From assembly GCA_045576335.1 (NCBI GenBank), contig JAZNGH010000027.1, positions 62,001 to 126,000 of the forward strand: a DNA stretch of 64,000 nt. Reading direction: 5' to 3'. Of the stretch, positions 47,175-55,446 are shown one piece after another. The position numbers and the translations under genes are program-made. Source of the DNA: Scatosoma sp045576335 (lineage in GTDB: Bacteria > Bacillota > Clostridia > Christensenellales > Borkfalkiaceae). The notes under the pieces are model-generated. The model was not told where the DNA came from. It did no database searches and worked only from the letters and a program-made list of their open reading frames with translations. The number at the start of each line of letters is the position of its first letter. The stretch's first letter is position 1.

Positions 47175-48491
47175 TTATTTATCGTTCAAGCAAGCGATAC
47201 CAGGGAGTACCTTGCCTTCGAAAAGTTCGAGGGAAGCACCGCCGCCCGTCGAGATGTGGCTCATCTTATCCGCAAAGCCGAGTACCTGTACCGCCGCCGC
47301 GGAGTCGCCGCCGCCGATGATTGTCGTTGCTTTGCCGTGTACGTCTGCAAGCGCCTGTGCAACTGCTTTCGTACCTTCTGCAAGAATGGGGTTTTCGAAT
47401 ACGCCCATAGGACCGTTCCAAATAACCGATTTCGCGCTTGCTACCGCGGCAGCAAAAAGCTTTTTCGTTTCAGGGCCGATATCAAGACCCATCATATCGT
47501 CGGGAATGGCGTTCGAAGGAACGACCGTCGTTTCGATAGGCGCGTCGATAGGGTTGGGGAACGCGTACGCCGCAACCGTATCTACGGGCAGGAGGATATT
47601 CTTGCCGAGGGAAGCCGCTTTTGCAAGCATTTCTTTGCAATATTCGATTTTTTCTTCGTCTACGAGGGAAGTACCGATTTTGCCGCCCTGTGCCTTGATA
47701 AAGGTGTAAGCCATACCGCCGCCGATTACGAGCGTATCGCATTTTTCAAGCAGGTTGGAGATAACGTTGAGCTTGTCCGCAACCTTTGCGCCGCCGAGGA
47801 TTGCCACAAACGGTCTTTCGGGGTTTTCAAGCGTGTCTGCCATAACGGAAAGCTCTTTTTCGATCAAGAAGCCGCAAACCGCCGTCTTAACCAAGCCTTC
47901 TTCTACGATACCTGCCGTGGAAGCGTGGGAGCGGTGCGCCGTACCGAACGCGTCGTTCACGTATACTTCGCAATAGCTTGCGAGAGCCTGCATAAATTCG
48001 GGGAATTTCTTTTCTTCGCCCTTGTGGAAGCGGAGGTTTTCCAAGAGTACGCATTCGCCCTCTTTGCAAGCCGCAACCTTTGCTTTCGCGTCGTCGCCGA
48101 TTACGTCGGAGGCGAACGTGACTTTGCCGTCTAAAAGCTCGTTCAATCTTGCTGCAACGGGCGCAAGCGTGAGTTTTTTGACGTCCTTCTTTGCTTTTTC
48201 AAGCGCTTCTTGCGTAGCCGCTGCCTGTTCGTTTTCGGGAAGCGCGGCAATCTTTGCTTTTTCTTTCTTGTTGAGTTCGAGCTTGTCGTCGAATACGTTG
48301 TGGGGCTTGCCCATATGCGAGCAAAGTACGACTTTCGCGCCCTGCTCCATTAAATACTTAACGGTGGGCAACGCGCCTATAATACGGTTTTCGTCGGTAA
48401 TCACGCCGTCTTTCATAGGTACGTTGAAATCACAACGCACGAGGACTTTTTTGCCTTTTACGTCAACGTCTTTTACGGTTTTCTTGTTCAT
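47175..48491 (-). CDS. pgk: Phosphoglycerate kinase with N-domain insertion
   Basis: A 438-residue protein, about 40 longer than the usual 395. VLVRCDFNVPMKDGVITDEN, RIIGALPTVKYLMEQGAKVV, LLENLRFHKGEEK, VNDAFGTAHRSHASTAG, the nucleotide-binding GGGMAYTFIKAQGGKIGTSL and TIIGGGDSAAAV are all intact, so it should be active. The extra length is a charged helical insertion after CSHMGKPHNVF (KLELNKKEKAKIAALPENEQ and on), in the loop before APVAARLNELL. It makes ATP from 1,3-bisphosphoglycerate. First gene of pgk-tpiA-gpmI; no gap gene is adjacent. Confidence 0.96.
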   Translation of the reverse strand: MNKKTVKDVDVKGKKVLVRCDFNVPMKDGVITDENRIIGALPTVKYLMEQGAKVVLCSHMGKPHNVFDDKLELNKKEKAKIAALPENEQAAATQEALEKAKKDVKKLTLAPVAARLNELLDGKVTFASDVIGDDAKAKVAACKEGECVLLENLRFHKGEEKKFPEFMQALASYCEVYVNDAFGTAHRSHASTAGIVEEGLVKTAVCGFLIEKELSVMADTLENPERPFVAILGGAKVADKLNVISNLLEKCDTLVIGGGMAYTFIKAQGGKIGTSLVDEEKIEYCKEMLAKAASLGKNILLPVDTVAAYAFPNPIDAPIETTVVPSNAIPDDMMGLDIGPETKKLFAAAVASAKSVIWNGPMGVFENPILAEGTKAVAQALADVHGKATTIIGGGDSAAAVQVLGFADKMSHISTGGGASLELFEGKVLPGIACLNDK

Positions 48492-48533
48492 AAAATGGAA
48501 ATCTCCTTAACTTAAATTTTTTCGTACGTATAT

Positions 48534-48562
48534 ATAATACCCATTTTTTTTGCTTTTGTCAA
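48534..48562 (-). promoter_or_regulatory. pgk-tpiA-gpmI promoter
   Basis: Minus strand: TTGACA, 17-nt spacer, TATTAT, 42 bp before the pgk ATG. Confidence 0.75.
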
Positions 48563-48620
48563 CTTTTTACAAAAATAATCGAAAAAAAGATTTTGTTTTA
48601 CGGGAAATTTCCTCAAAAAG

Positions 48621-48650
48621 TTGACTATCGTCAAGCAAATGTGATATAAT
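48621..48650 (+). promoter_or_regulatory. thyA-folA promoter
   Basis: TTGACT, 18-nt spacer, TATAAT, 32 bp before ATG 48683; divergent from the pgk promoter. Confidence 0.75.
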
Positions 48651-48682
48651 ATCGTGTAGAAAGAAAAAAGGCGGTGTTACGA

Positions 48683-49513
48683 ATGAGTAGAGCAGACGAG
48701 ATTTTTGCACGGAATATGCAGGATATTATGGATAACGGGTTTTGGGATACCGAGCTTCCCGTACGTCCGCGTTGGGAGGACGGTACGCCCGCGCATACGG
48801 TTAAAAAGTTCGGGATTGTCAATCGTTATAATCTGCAAGAGGAATTTCCTATTTTGACCATTCGCCGTACGGCGTTCAAATCGTGCGTGGACGAGCTGCT
48901 TTGGATTTGGCAGAAAAAGAGCAATAATATCCACGATTTGAACTCGCATATTTGGGACAGCTGGGCAGACGAAACGGGCAGTATCGGCAAGGCGTACGGC
49001 TATCAGCTCGGCGTGAAGCATCAATATAAAGAGGGCGAATTCGACCAAGTGGACAGAGTGCTGTTCGATCTTAAAAACAATCCCGCAAGCCGTCGTATTA
49101 TGACGAATATCTACAATTTCCAAGACTTGCACGAAATGAATTTGTACCCTTGCGCGTATTCTATGACCTTTAACGTGTCGGGCGACACGCTCAACGGGAT
49201 ATTAAATCAACGCTCCAACGATATGTTGACGGCGAATAACTGGAACGTCGTACAGTACGCGGTGCTTTTGATTATGCTTGCACAGGTTTCGGGTTTGAAG
49301 GCGGGTGAGCTGGTGCACGTGATTGCCGACGCGCATATTTACGATCGGCATATTCCGCTCGTAAAAGAAGTGCTTGCAAAGCCCCGTCACGCCGCCCCGA
49401 AGCTTATCGTAGACCCGAACGTGACGAATTTCTACGACTTCACGGTGGACAGCTTCCAGCTCGTTGACTACGAGTACGAGAAGTTGGATAAGAAAATCCC
49501 CGTTGCCATTTAA
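48683..49513 (+). CDS. thyA: Thymidylate synthase
   Basis: 276 residues from ATG 48683 (MSRADEIF); an ATG at 48674 lacks spacing for the ribosome binding site. Classical ThyA: VRPRWEDGTPAHTVKKF, the nucleophile Cys in LYPCAYSMTFNVSGDTLNGI, QRSNDMLTANNWNVVQYAVL and HIYDRHIPLVKEVL. It methylates dUMP to dTMP with methylene-tetrahydrofolate. The loop before the nucleophile reads NLYPCAYS instead of the common LPPCH, as in other Clostridia enzymes. Followed by folA after 10 bp, which recycles the dihydrofolate it makes. Confidence 0.95.
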   Translation: MSRADEIFARNMQDIMDNGFWDTELPVRPRWEDGTPAHTVKKFGIVNRYNLQEEFPILTIRRTAFKSCVDELLWIWQKKSNNIHDLNSHIWDSWADETGSIGKAYGYQLGVKHQYKEGEFDQVDRVLFDLKNNPASRRIMTNIYNFQDLHEMNLYPCAYSMTFNVSGDTLNGILNQRSNDMLTANNWNVVQYAVLLIMLAQVSGLKAGELVHVIADAHIYDRHIPLVKEVLAKPRHAAPKLIVDPNVTNFYDFTVDSFQLVDYEYEKLDKKIPVAI

Positions 49514-49523
49514 GAGGTGCGTT

Positions 49524-50024
49524 ATGATAAAAGCCATCGTACACGCCGATAGAGAATGGGGGATAGGGAAAGACAACGATATGATGTTTTCGTTGCCCAA
49601 GGATATGAAATTTTTTCGCGAAACGACCTCGGGGCACGTCGTCGTTATGGGCGGAAATACCTTGCGCTCCTTCCCTAATCAAAAGCCCTTAAAAAACAGG
49701 CTGAATATCGTGCTTTCAAGGGGGCAGGTACGCGACGACTGTATAATCGTTCGTTCCTACGACGAGCTGAAAGCAGAGATGAAAAAGCACGAAAATGGGG
49801 ACGTATACGTGATTGGCGGCGGCGCGGTGTATAAAGAGCTTTTGCCCTATTGTCACGAGGTGCTCGTGACCAAGGTGGATGCGGTGGGCGGGGCGACGGT
49901 GTTTTTTCCTAATCTGGACACGGACGAACGCTTCATTTGCGTGGACGAGGGAGAGGACACGGAGGATAACGGATATACCATTCGTTTCACCCGTTATCAG
50001 AATAAGTTGCCGAAAATTTTATAA
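49524..50024 (+). CDS. folA: Dihydrofolate reductase
   Basis: 166 residues from ATG 49524 (MIKAIVHADREWGIGKDNDM), 10 bp after thyA with AGAGGTG between. DHFR signatures: WGIGKDNDMMFSLPKDMKFF with the substrate-binding Asp, VVVMGGNTLRSFPNQKPL, and VYVIGGGAVYKELLPYCHEV for NADPH. It regenerates tetrahydrofolate after ThyA. The segment LSRGQVRDD is encoded by GGGGGCAGGTACGCGACG (49720-49737), which resembles the dispersed repeat with two changes in its core. Confidence 0.93.
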   Translation: MIKAIVHADREWGIGKDNDMMFSLPKDMKFFRETTSGHVVVMGGNTLRSFPNQKPLKNRLNIVLSRGQVRDDCIIVRSYDELKAEMKKHENGDVYVIGGGAVYKELLPYCHEVLVTKVDAVGGATVFFPNLDTDERFICVDEGEDTEDNGYTIRFTRYQNKLPKIL

Positions 50025-50121
50025 AAAAAGCAAAAACACCCCCGCGTTTTCGTTGCAATACGCGGGGAAAAGTATTAAAATAATAGGGTTGTAAATTTAC
50101 TTGGTTTAGGAGATAGTACGA

Positions 50122-51948
50122 ATGTTAAGAGAAGATTTGAGAAACGTCGCCATTATCGCGCACGTTGACCACGGTAAAACGACGCTCGTCAACGAAATGC
50201 TGGCGCAGGGCGGGGCGTTCCGTGAAAATCAGCAAGTGCAGGACAGAGTAATGGATTCGGGCGATTTGGAAAAGGAGCGCGGGATTACCATACTCGCAAA
50301 AAATACCTCCGCACATTATAAAGGGGTAAAAATCAATATCGTCGACACCCCGGGGCACGCCGATTTCTCGGGCGAGGTCGAACGCGTTTTGAAAATGGTA
50401 AACGGCGCGCTTATCCTCGTCGATTCAGCGGAAGGACCGCTCCCGCAAACCCGTTTCGTTATGCAAAAGGCGCTTGCGCTTGGTTTGAAAATGATTATCG
50501 TTATCAATAAAGTAGACAGACCGGACGCACGAATTGCCGAGGTTGTGGAGGAAATGCAGCTTTTGATGATGGAGCTGGACGCTACGGACGAGCAGCTGGA
50601 AAGCCCGATCGTCTATTGTTGCGGCCGTCAGGGCACGGCGTCTTTGACACCCGATAAACAGGAGGAAAACCTCAATCCCCTCTTTGATACCATTTTGCAA
50701 ACGATTCCGCCTATGGATATGGACACGGAAGGCGCGGGACAGCTGTTGGTTTCGTGCATCGACTACAACGAGTTTGTGGGGCGTATCGGTATCGGTAGAA
50801 TTGAACGGGGCGTCATTCGCGCAAATGAGCCTGTTTCCGTTTGTAACTTCAACGACAACAAGGTAAGGACGAATTGCAAAATTGCCAACCTTTATCAAAT
50901 CGAGGGGTTGGAAAGGGTATCCGTGCCCACGGCACAGGCAGGGGATATCGTCGTCTTTTCGGGAATTGACGGATTGAATATCGGCGATACCGTGTGTGAG
51001 CCGACGGCGGTTGAGCCGGTGCAGTTCGTGAAAATCGAAGAACCTACGGTGGAGATGACTTTCTCTGTAAACGACAGTCCGTTTGCGGGTAAAGAAGGTA
51101 AATTTGTAACTTCCCGTCAGCTTCGCGACCGTTTGTATAAAGAGCTTCTCCGCGACGTGTCCTTGCGCGTCAACGATACTGATTACGCGGACAGCTTCCG
51201 CGTTTGTGGCAGAGGGGAAATGCATCTCTCCATTCTCATTGAAACTATGCGCCGCGAGGGCTACGAGTTCCAAGTTTCCACGCCTAAGGTATTATATAAA
51301 GAAATTGACGGCGTTCGTCACGAGCCGATTGAGCTGTTCGTTGCGGACGTGCCCGAGGATATGACGGGACCCGTGTTCTCGGCAATGGGAAACAGAAAGG
51401 GGAATTTGTTGCAAATGACGGCAATCGGCAGCCGTATGCGCCTTGAATTTACCGTACCCTCTCGCGGGTTGTTCGGTTATAAGAGCGAATTTTTGACGGA
51501 CACCAAGGGACAAGGGATTATGAATACGATCTTCTATTCCTACGAGCCGTATAAAGGCGATATGCAGCGTAGAAACACAGGTTCGCTCGTGGCGTTTGAA
51601 ACGGGTGAAGCGGTGGCTTACGGTCTGTTCAACGCACAGGGCAGAGGGAATTTGTTTATCACTCCCGGAACGCCCGTATATCAGGGTATGGTCGTGGGGT
51701 ACACCAACCTTGCCGACGATATCAACGTCAACGTTTGCAAGACGAAACACTTAACCAACACCCGTTCGTCTAGCAGTGACGACGCGTTGACGCTTATTCC
51801 CGTTTCTAAAATGAGCTTGGAGGAATGCTTGGAGTTCATCGCCGACGACGAGTTGTTGGAAGTAACGCCCAAGAGCTTGCGCATCAGAAAGCGTATTTTG
51901 GATAGCGAGCTTCGCGCAAAAGCGAGGGCAAAAGAGAAGAATAAATGA
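50122..51948 (+). CDS. typA: Translational GTPase TypA/BipA
   Basis: A 608-residue GTPase of full family length. G1 AHVDHGKTTLVNEML, G2 RGITILAKNTSAHYKG, G3 DTPGHADFSGEVERV and G4 INKVDRPDAR are clear; then domain II, the EF-G-like domains and the specific C-terminal domain (SLVAFETGEAVAYGLFNAQG). It binds ribosomes and aids 50S assembly, particularly under stress or cold. GGAGATAG precedes ATG 50122. A GC-rich inverted repeat at 50040-50067 lies upstream without a U-run. The gene overlaps the next by 4 bp. Confidence 0.96.
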   Translation: MLREDLRNVAIIAHVDHGKTTLVNEMLAQGGAFRENQQVQDRVMDSGDLEKERGITILAKNTSAHYKGVKINIVDTPGHADFSGEVERVLKMVNGALILVDSAEGPLPQTRFVMQKALALGLKMIIVINKVDRPDARIAEVVEEMQLLMMELDATDEQLESPIVYCCGRQGTASLTPDKQEENLNPLFDTILQTIPPMDMDTEGAGQLLVSCIDYNEFVGRIGIGRIERGVIRANEPVSVCNFNDNKVRTNCKIANLYQIEGLERVSVPTAQAGDIVVFSGIDGLNIGDTVCEPTAVEPVQFVKIEEPTVEMTFSVNDSPFAGKEGKFVTSRQLRDRLYKELLRDVSLRVNDTDYADSFRVCGRGEMHLSILIETMRREGYEFQVSTPKVLYKEIDGVRHEPIELFVADVPEDMTGPVFSAMGNRKGNLLQMTAIGSRMRLEFTVPSRGLFGYKSEFLTDTKGQGIMNTIFYSYEPYKGDMQRRNTGSLVAFETGEAVAYGLFNAQGRGNLFITPGTPVYQGMVVGYTNLADDINVNVCKTKHLTNTRSSSSDDALTLIPVSKMSLEECLEFIADDELLEVTPKSLRIRKRILDSELRAKARAKEKNK

Positions 51949-52586
51949 TGAAAGCGTATTTGTTTGATTTGGACGGAACGCTCGTCGATTCTATGACCAA
52001 CGGCTGGGTAAAAATGTTCGAGAGCTTTTTACGAAAGCGTCGCCTGCCTTTTTCGGTCGAAGTGATTAAAAACGTGATTGCCTTGGGAATGACGGGCGCG
52101 GCGGCGTATATGCGCGATTATTTCTCGCTCGCGGAGAGCGTGGAAGATATCGTTTCGGAATTTGTCGGCTCGATTAGAGAGAAATACGAAACGGCCATTC
52201 CCGCAAAACCCAGCGTGGGGGAAACGTTAAAGGCGTTGAAAGCGCGCGGCGCAAGCCTAAACGTGCTCACGGCAAGCCCGCACATTTTTTTAGACCCTTG
52301 TATGAAACGGCTGGGGTTATACGATTGCTTTGACAATCTTTGGTCGTTGGAGGATTTCCCTACGACCAAGGCAGACCCGCAAATTTACAAGCTGGCGGCG
52401 GCGCGCTTGGGAAGGGAAATCGAGGAGTGCGCTATGGTGGACGACAGCATTGCCGTCGTGCGCGCGGCAAAAAAGAGCGGTATTTATACAATCGGTGTTT
52501 TCGACGAATTTTCTTCGGCTTTTGAAAAGGAAATGCTGGCTTTAAGCGATAAATATATTTACGATTTTAAGGATTTATTGAAATAA
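51945..52586 (+). CDS. HAD-superfamily phosphatase (Gph-like)
   Basis: A 213-residue protein whose start overlaps the typA stop (ATGATGA; ATG 51945 or 51948). HAD motif I is YLFDLDGTLVDSMTNG with both Asp residues, motif II LNVLTASPHIF, motif III around TTKADPQIYKLAAARLG, motif IV CAMVDDSIAVVRAAKKSG. A helical cap sits between motifs I and II, as in phosphoglycolate phosphatase and related subfamily I enzymes. The substrate is unknown. Coupled to typA and closed by the terminator at 52589. Confidence 0.88.
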   Translation: MMKAYLFDLDGTLVDSMTNGWVKMFESFLRKRRLPFSVEVIKNVIALGMTGAAAYMRDYFSLAESVEDIVSEFVGSIREKYETAIPAKPSVGETLKALKARGASLNVLTASPHIFLDPCMKRLGLYDCFDNLWSLEDFPTTKADPQIYKLAAARLGREIEECAMVDDSIAVVRAAKKSGIYTIGVFDEFSSAFEKEMLALSDKYIYDFKDLLK

Positions 52587-52588
52587 AC

Positions 52589-52617
52589 GACCCGCAAAAA
52601 GCGGGTCCGTTTTTTAT
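52589..52617 (+). terminator. typA-HAD operon terminator
   Basis: GACCCGC-AAAAA-GCGGGTC, then CGTTTTTTATTT. Confidence 0.85.
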
Positions 52618-52626
52618 TTAGGAAGG

Positions 52627-52645
52627 GGGGCAGGTATGCGTTGAA
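52627..52645 (+). repeat. Dispersed repeat in the spacer after the HAD gene
   Basis: GGGGCAGGTATGCGTTGAA, exact consensus, between the terminator and the next promoter. Confidence 0.75.
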
Positions 52646-52678
52646 ATAAAAAATATGCAACTTTTTTTCAAAAAAGTA

Positions 52679-52707
52679 TTGCATTTTTTGGAAAACTGTG
52701 ATATAAT
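52679..52707 (+). promoter_or_regulatory. Promoter of the RsgI-like lipoprotein gene
   Basis: TTGCAT, 17-nt spacer, TATAAT, 60 bp before ATG 52767. Confidence 0.75.
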
Positions 52708-52766
52708 ACAGCAAAGTTGCGAATATAATGCAACGACAAAAAACGATTTTTCGGAGGTTTTTGAAT

Positions 52767-53975
52767 ATGAAAAAAATCAAAAGAATTACGTGTGCGTTAT
52801 GCGCGTTGGTGATGAGTAGCTCGGCGATTGTTCTTTCCGCTTGCGGTGATACGGGCGCAAATAACGACGAGGCGAAAACGGTTATGAATTTGTCGCTCAA
52901 TCCCGAAGTGGAATTCGTTTTGGATGGAAACGACAAGGTCATCAGTGTAAACGCGCTCAACGAAGAAGGGAATTTGATTATCAGCGCGGAAGCGTTCGCA
53001 AACGTTGAGGGCAAGAGCGCGGAGGAGGCGGCAAAGCTGTTCGTGCAAGTATCCAAGGATACGGGCTTCCTCGTTTCGGGAAGCTTAAAAACGGAGGAAA
53101 ACGAGGTTGAGGTTTCTGTTTCGGGTAGCGAAGCGGACGTGCGCGCATTGTACGAAAGCGTAGCTACGGATATCCAAGCGTATTACGACGAGTTGGGCAT
53201 TGAAGCAAAAATAGAAAAGGCGGCGGATTTGACCAAGGAGCACCTTGAAGAGCTTGTAGAAGAATGTACGCCCTATTTGACGGAAGCGGAAATTGAGGCA
53301 ATGGAATACGCGGAGCTTGTGAAAACGCTCGCCGAATCGAGAAAGGAAACGGCGGAATTCTATTCGCAAGAGATCAAGACGGCGTATTACGAAGCGAAAG
53401 CCCGTGTCGTGGAAGAGGCAAAGGTGGAAACGCTCAAAGCGAAATTGAATGCCGTGGGAGCGATAGCGGTAGAAGCGGCGAATACGTTGTATAATAGCGC
53501 GGTGGAGCAAATCGAGAGCGTACGCTTGAACTATCTCATTAAAGAAGATAGCATTTATCAAAAGGCGTTGGCGAGCTTCCGTGAAAAGAAGATAGAATAC
53601 CTCAATTACAGAAATTACGTGTCGCAACAGGAAACGATAACGACGGAGCAGGCAAACCGTCTTGCGGAGCTTGATCAGCTCTTGGAAACGGCGGAAACGG
53701 CGTTGGAGGATGCAGGGGAAACAGCGAACGCACTTTTGGATTCGTTGAAGGTCGAGCTGACGAACGCTTACAATAGCGTGATTACCTTGATTGAAAGCAA
53801 TTCCGTTAAAGCGGAAAATTATCTCACGGAAATCGAAGAGGCGAAAACGACCGCGCTTGCAAACGCAGACGAGGATTTCGAAGAAAACTACGCGGCGTAC
53901 AAGGCGGCGGCGAAGAATAAGTGGGCTTCTATGCACGCAGAGCTCGTGGAGGGCTACGACGCTTCCGCAAATTAA
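52767..53975 (+). CDS. Lipoprotein with RsgI-like domain and coiled coil
   Basis: 402 residues from ATG 52767, with GGAGG upstream. The signal ends IVLSAC, a good lipobox. Residues about 40-110 (MNLSLNPEVEFVLDGNDKVI, SVNALNEEGNLIISAEAFAN, then a GKSAEEAAKLFVQ helix) match the pattern of the extracytoplasmic domain of anti-sigma-I factors (NPxxExxLDxxxxVIxVxxxNxxG). The remaining 270 residues are Ala/Glu-rich helices forming coiled coils. RsgI proteins are normally membrane-spanning with a cytoplasmic sigma-binding part; here only the outer domain is kept on a lipid anchor, so a sensing or binding role without sigma control is inferred. Confidence 0.72.
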   Translation: MKKIKRITCALCALVMSSSAIVLSACGDTGANNDEAKTVMNLSLNPEVEFVLDGNDKVISVNALNEEGNLIISAEAFANVEGKSAEEAAKLFVQVSKDTGFLVSGSLKTEENEVEVSVSGSEADVRALYESVATDIQAYYDELGIEAKIEKAADLTKEHLEELVEECTPYLTEAEIEAMEYAELVKTLAESRKETAEFYSQEIKTAYYEAKARVVEEAKVETLKAKLNAVGAIAVEAANTLYNSAVEQIESVRLNYLIKEDSIYQKALASFREKKIEYLNYRNYVSQQETITTEQANRLAELDQLLETAETALEDAGETANALLDSLKVELTNAYNSVITLIESNSVKAENYLTEIEEAKTTALANADEDFEENYAAYKAAAKNKWASMHAELVEGYDASAN

Positions 53976-53990
53976 ACGTAAAGCACGCAA

Positions 53991-54027
53991 AAGCCCCCCC
54001 CGAGCGGTCTGCTCGGGGGCTTTTCTT
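53991..54027 (+). terminator. Terminator after the RsgI-like gene
   Basis: AAGCCCCCCCCGAGC and GCTCGGGGGCTT pair around GGTCT, followed by TTCTT. Confidence 0.85.
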
Positions 54028-54134
54028 ACGCGTACGCGTATATATAAATAGAGGAAGTAAAAGTATCATAAAACGGAAATATTCCTATTTTCCAAAAAAA
54101 GTTAAAAAAATTTCAAAAAAATTCGTTCAAACGC

Positions 54135-54163
54135 TTGACAGCCACTTGAAAATTTGGTATTAT
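54135..54163 (+). promoter_or_regulatory. S10-spc operon promoter
   Basis: TTGACA, 17-nt spacer, TATTAT. No other comparable promoter is seen before secY, so this one may drive all 21 r-protein genes. Confidence 0.8.
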
Positions 54164-54169
54164 AAGTAG

Positions 54170-54415
54170 GCTGTGTAAAAACGCGGTGTATGGGTTGATG
54201 CGGGAAGTTACTGAAATTTCAAGGCAAAAGCCGTCTTGACAGATAATTTCCGTTGACAAAAGTGGGACTGGATTCCTGCGACTAACCGAGGCTTTGCGTA
54301 AGAACGCTCGGGCAAAAACGTGAGTGTTTTTATTTTGCGGGTGACCTCGATACACACGGGTGAGTTGACACGGTAAATAAAATGTTAGTATAAACGGTAA
54401 AAGGAGTAACACAAA
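54170..54415 (+). promoter_or_regulatory. Structured leader of the S10 operon
   Basis: About 245 nt of untranslated leader. It contains a terminator-like hairpin, AACGCTC (54303-54309) with GAGTGTT (54322-54328, one G-U pair), followed by TTTATTTT. GTGACCTCGATACACACGGG and GTTGACACGG then lie before the ribosome binding site. S10 operons are autoregulated by ribosomal protein L4 in Gammaproteobacteria, and Bacillota also have conserved S10 leaders; attenuation here is inference. The rest of the 440-bp gap 53976-54415 holds only the terminator and the promoter. Confidence 0.5.
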
Positions 54416-54715
54416 ATGGCAGTTCAAAAAATCAGAATTAAGTTAGCGGCGTACGACCACGAACTCGTTGACGAAGCGGCAAGCCGCATCGTTGAAACGA
54501 TGAAGAAGAGCGGAGCAAAAATCTCCGGTCCTATTCCCCTTCCTACGGAAAGAGAAATTATCACGATTCTTCGTTCCCCGCACAAGTACAAGGATTCTCG
54601 CGAGCAGTTCGAAATGAGAACGTACAAGAGAATTATCGATATCTATTCCCCCAACGCGAAACTGCTTGATTCCATTCACCTCCCTGCAGGCGTGGATATC
54701 AAGATTAAGCTTTGA
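54416..54715 (+). CDS. rpsJ: 30S ribosomal protein S10
   Basis: 99 residues, full length: IRIKLAAYDHELVDEAASRI, GPIPLPTEREIITILRSPHK and LPAGVDIKIKL. It sits in the 30S head and, as NusE, joins NusB in transcription antitermination. First gene of the operon, with AAGGAG before its ATG. A gap of 80 bp to rplC is the widest within the operon before rplO. Confidence 0.98.
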   Translation: MAVQKIRIKLAAYDHELVDEAASRIVETMKKSGAKISGPIPLPTEREIITILRSPHKYKDSREQFEMRTYKRIIDIYSPNAKLLDSIHLPAGVDIKIKL

Positions 54716-54795
54716 TCGGGAATAATCAAAATTTGCCGAGAAATACTTTCAAAGGTATTCGAGAATAAAAAAATTTTAAGGAGTGAACTTTATCA

Positions 54796-55431
54796 ATGAA
54801 TAAAGCAATCATCGGACGCAAAGTGGGTATGACCCAAATCTTTGCAGCAGACGGAAAAATGATTCCCGTCACGGTAGTGGAGGCAGGTCCTTGCCCCGTA
54901 GTGCAGGTAAAGACGGTTGAAAACGACGGCTATTGTGCGTTGAAACTCGGCTTTATCGAAACGAGCGAAAAGGCTCTTACCAAGCCCGAGCTCGGACAGT
55001 TCAAGAAAGCGGGCGTTAAACCCCACAAGGTCTTGAAGGAAATCAGAGTAGCAAATGCAGAAACGTATACGGTTGGTACGGAAATCAAAGCCAACGTTTT
55101 CGCGGCAGGCGAAAAGGTAGACGTATCGGGCGTGACGAAAGGTCACGGTTTCACGGGTGTTATCAAGCGTTGGAATCAACAGAGATTGAAGATGACGCAC
55201 GGTACCGGCCCCGTACACAGAGAGCCCGGTTCTATGGGTCCCATCAGCTCCCCGTCGAGAGTATTCAAGAATAAACACCTCGCGGGTCAGTACGGTGTGG
55301 AAAACGTTACGATCCAAAACCTTGAAATCGTAAAGGTTGACGTGGAAAGAAACGCGCTCCTCATCAAAGGTGCTATTCCCGGACCGAAAGGCAGCATCGT
55401 TACCGTTTCGGACAGCGTTAAGAGCAAATAA
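54796..55431 (+). CDS. rplC: 50S ribosomal protein L3
   Basis: 211 residues: IGRKVGMTQIFAADGKMIPV, VTKGHGFTGVIKRW, and the long tip loop GPVHREPGSMGPISSPSRVF that reaches the peptidyl transferase centre. It is an early assembly protein of the 50S subunit. AAGGAG precedes ATG 54796. Confidence 0.98.
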   Translation: MNKAIIGRKVGMTQIFAADGKMIPVTVVEAGPCPVVQVKTVENDGYCALKLGFIETSEKALTKPELGQFKKAGVKPHKVLKEIRVANAETYTVGTEIKANVFAAGEKVDVSGVTKGHGFTGVIKRWNQQRLKMTHGTGPVHREPGSMGPISSPSRVFKNKHLAGQYGVENVTIQNLEIVKVDVERNALLIKGAIPGPKGSIVTVSDSVKSK

Positions 55432-55446
55432 GGAGAGTGACAGACA

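Noticed and set aside
50040..50067. CCCCGCGT...ACGCGGGG as a folA terminator
   Set aside because: On the plus strand no U-run follows; T-richness lies on the other side, so it would only work for a minus-strand transcript that is not otherwise supported.
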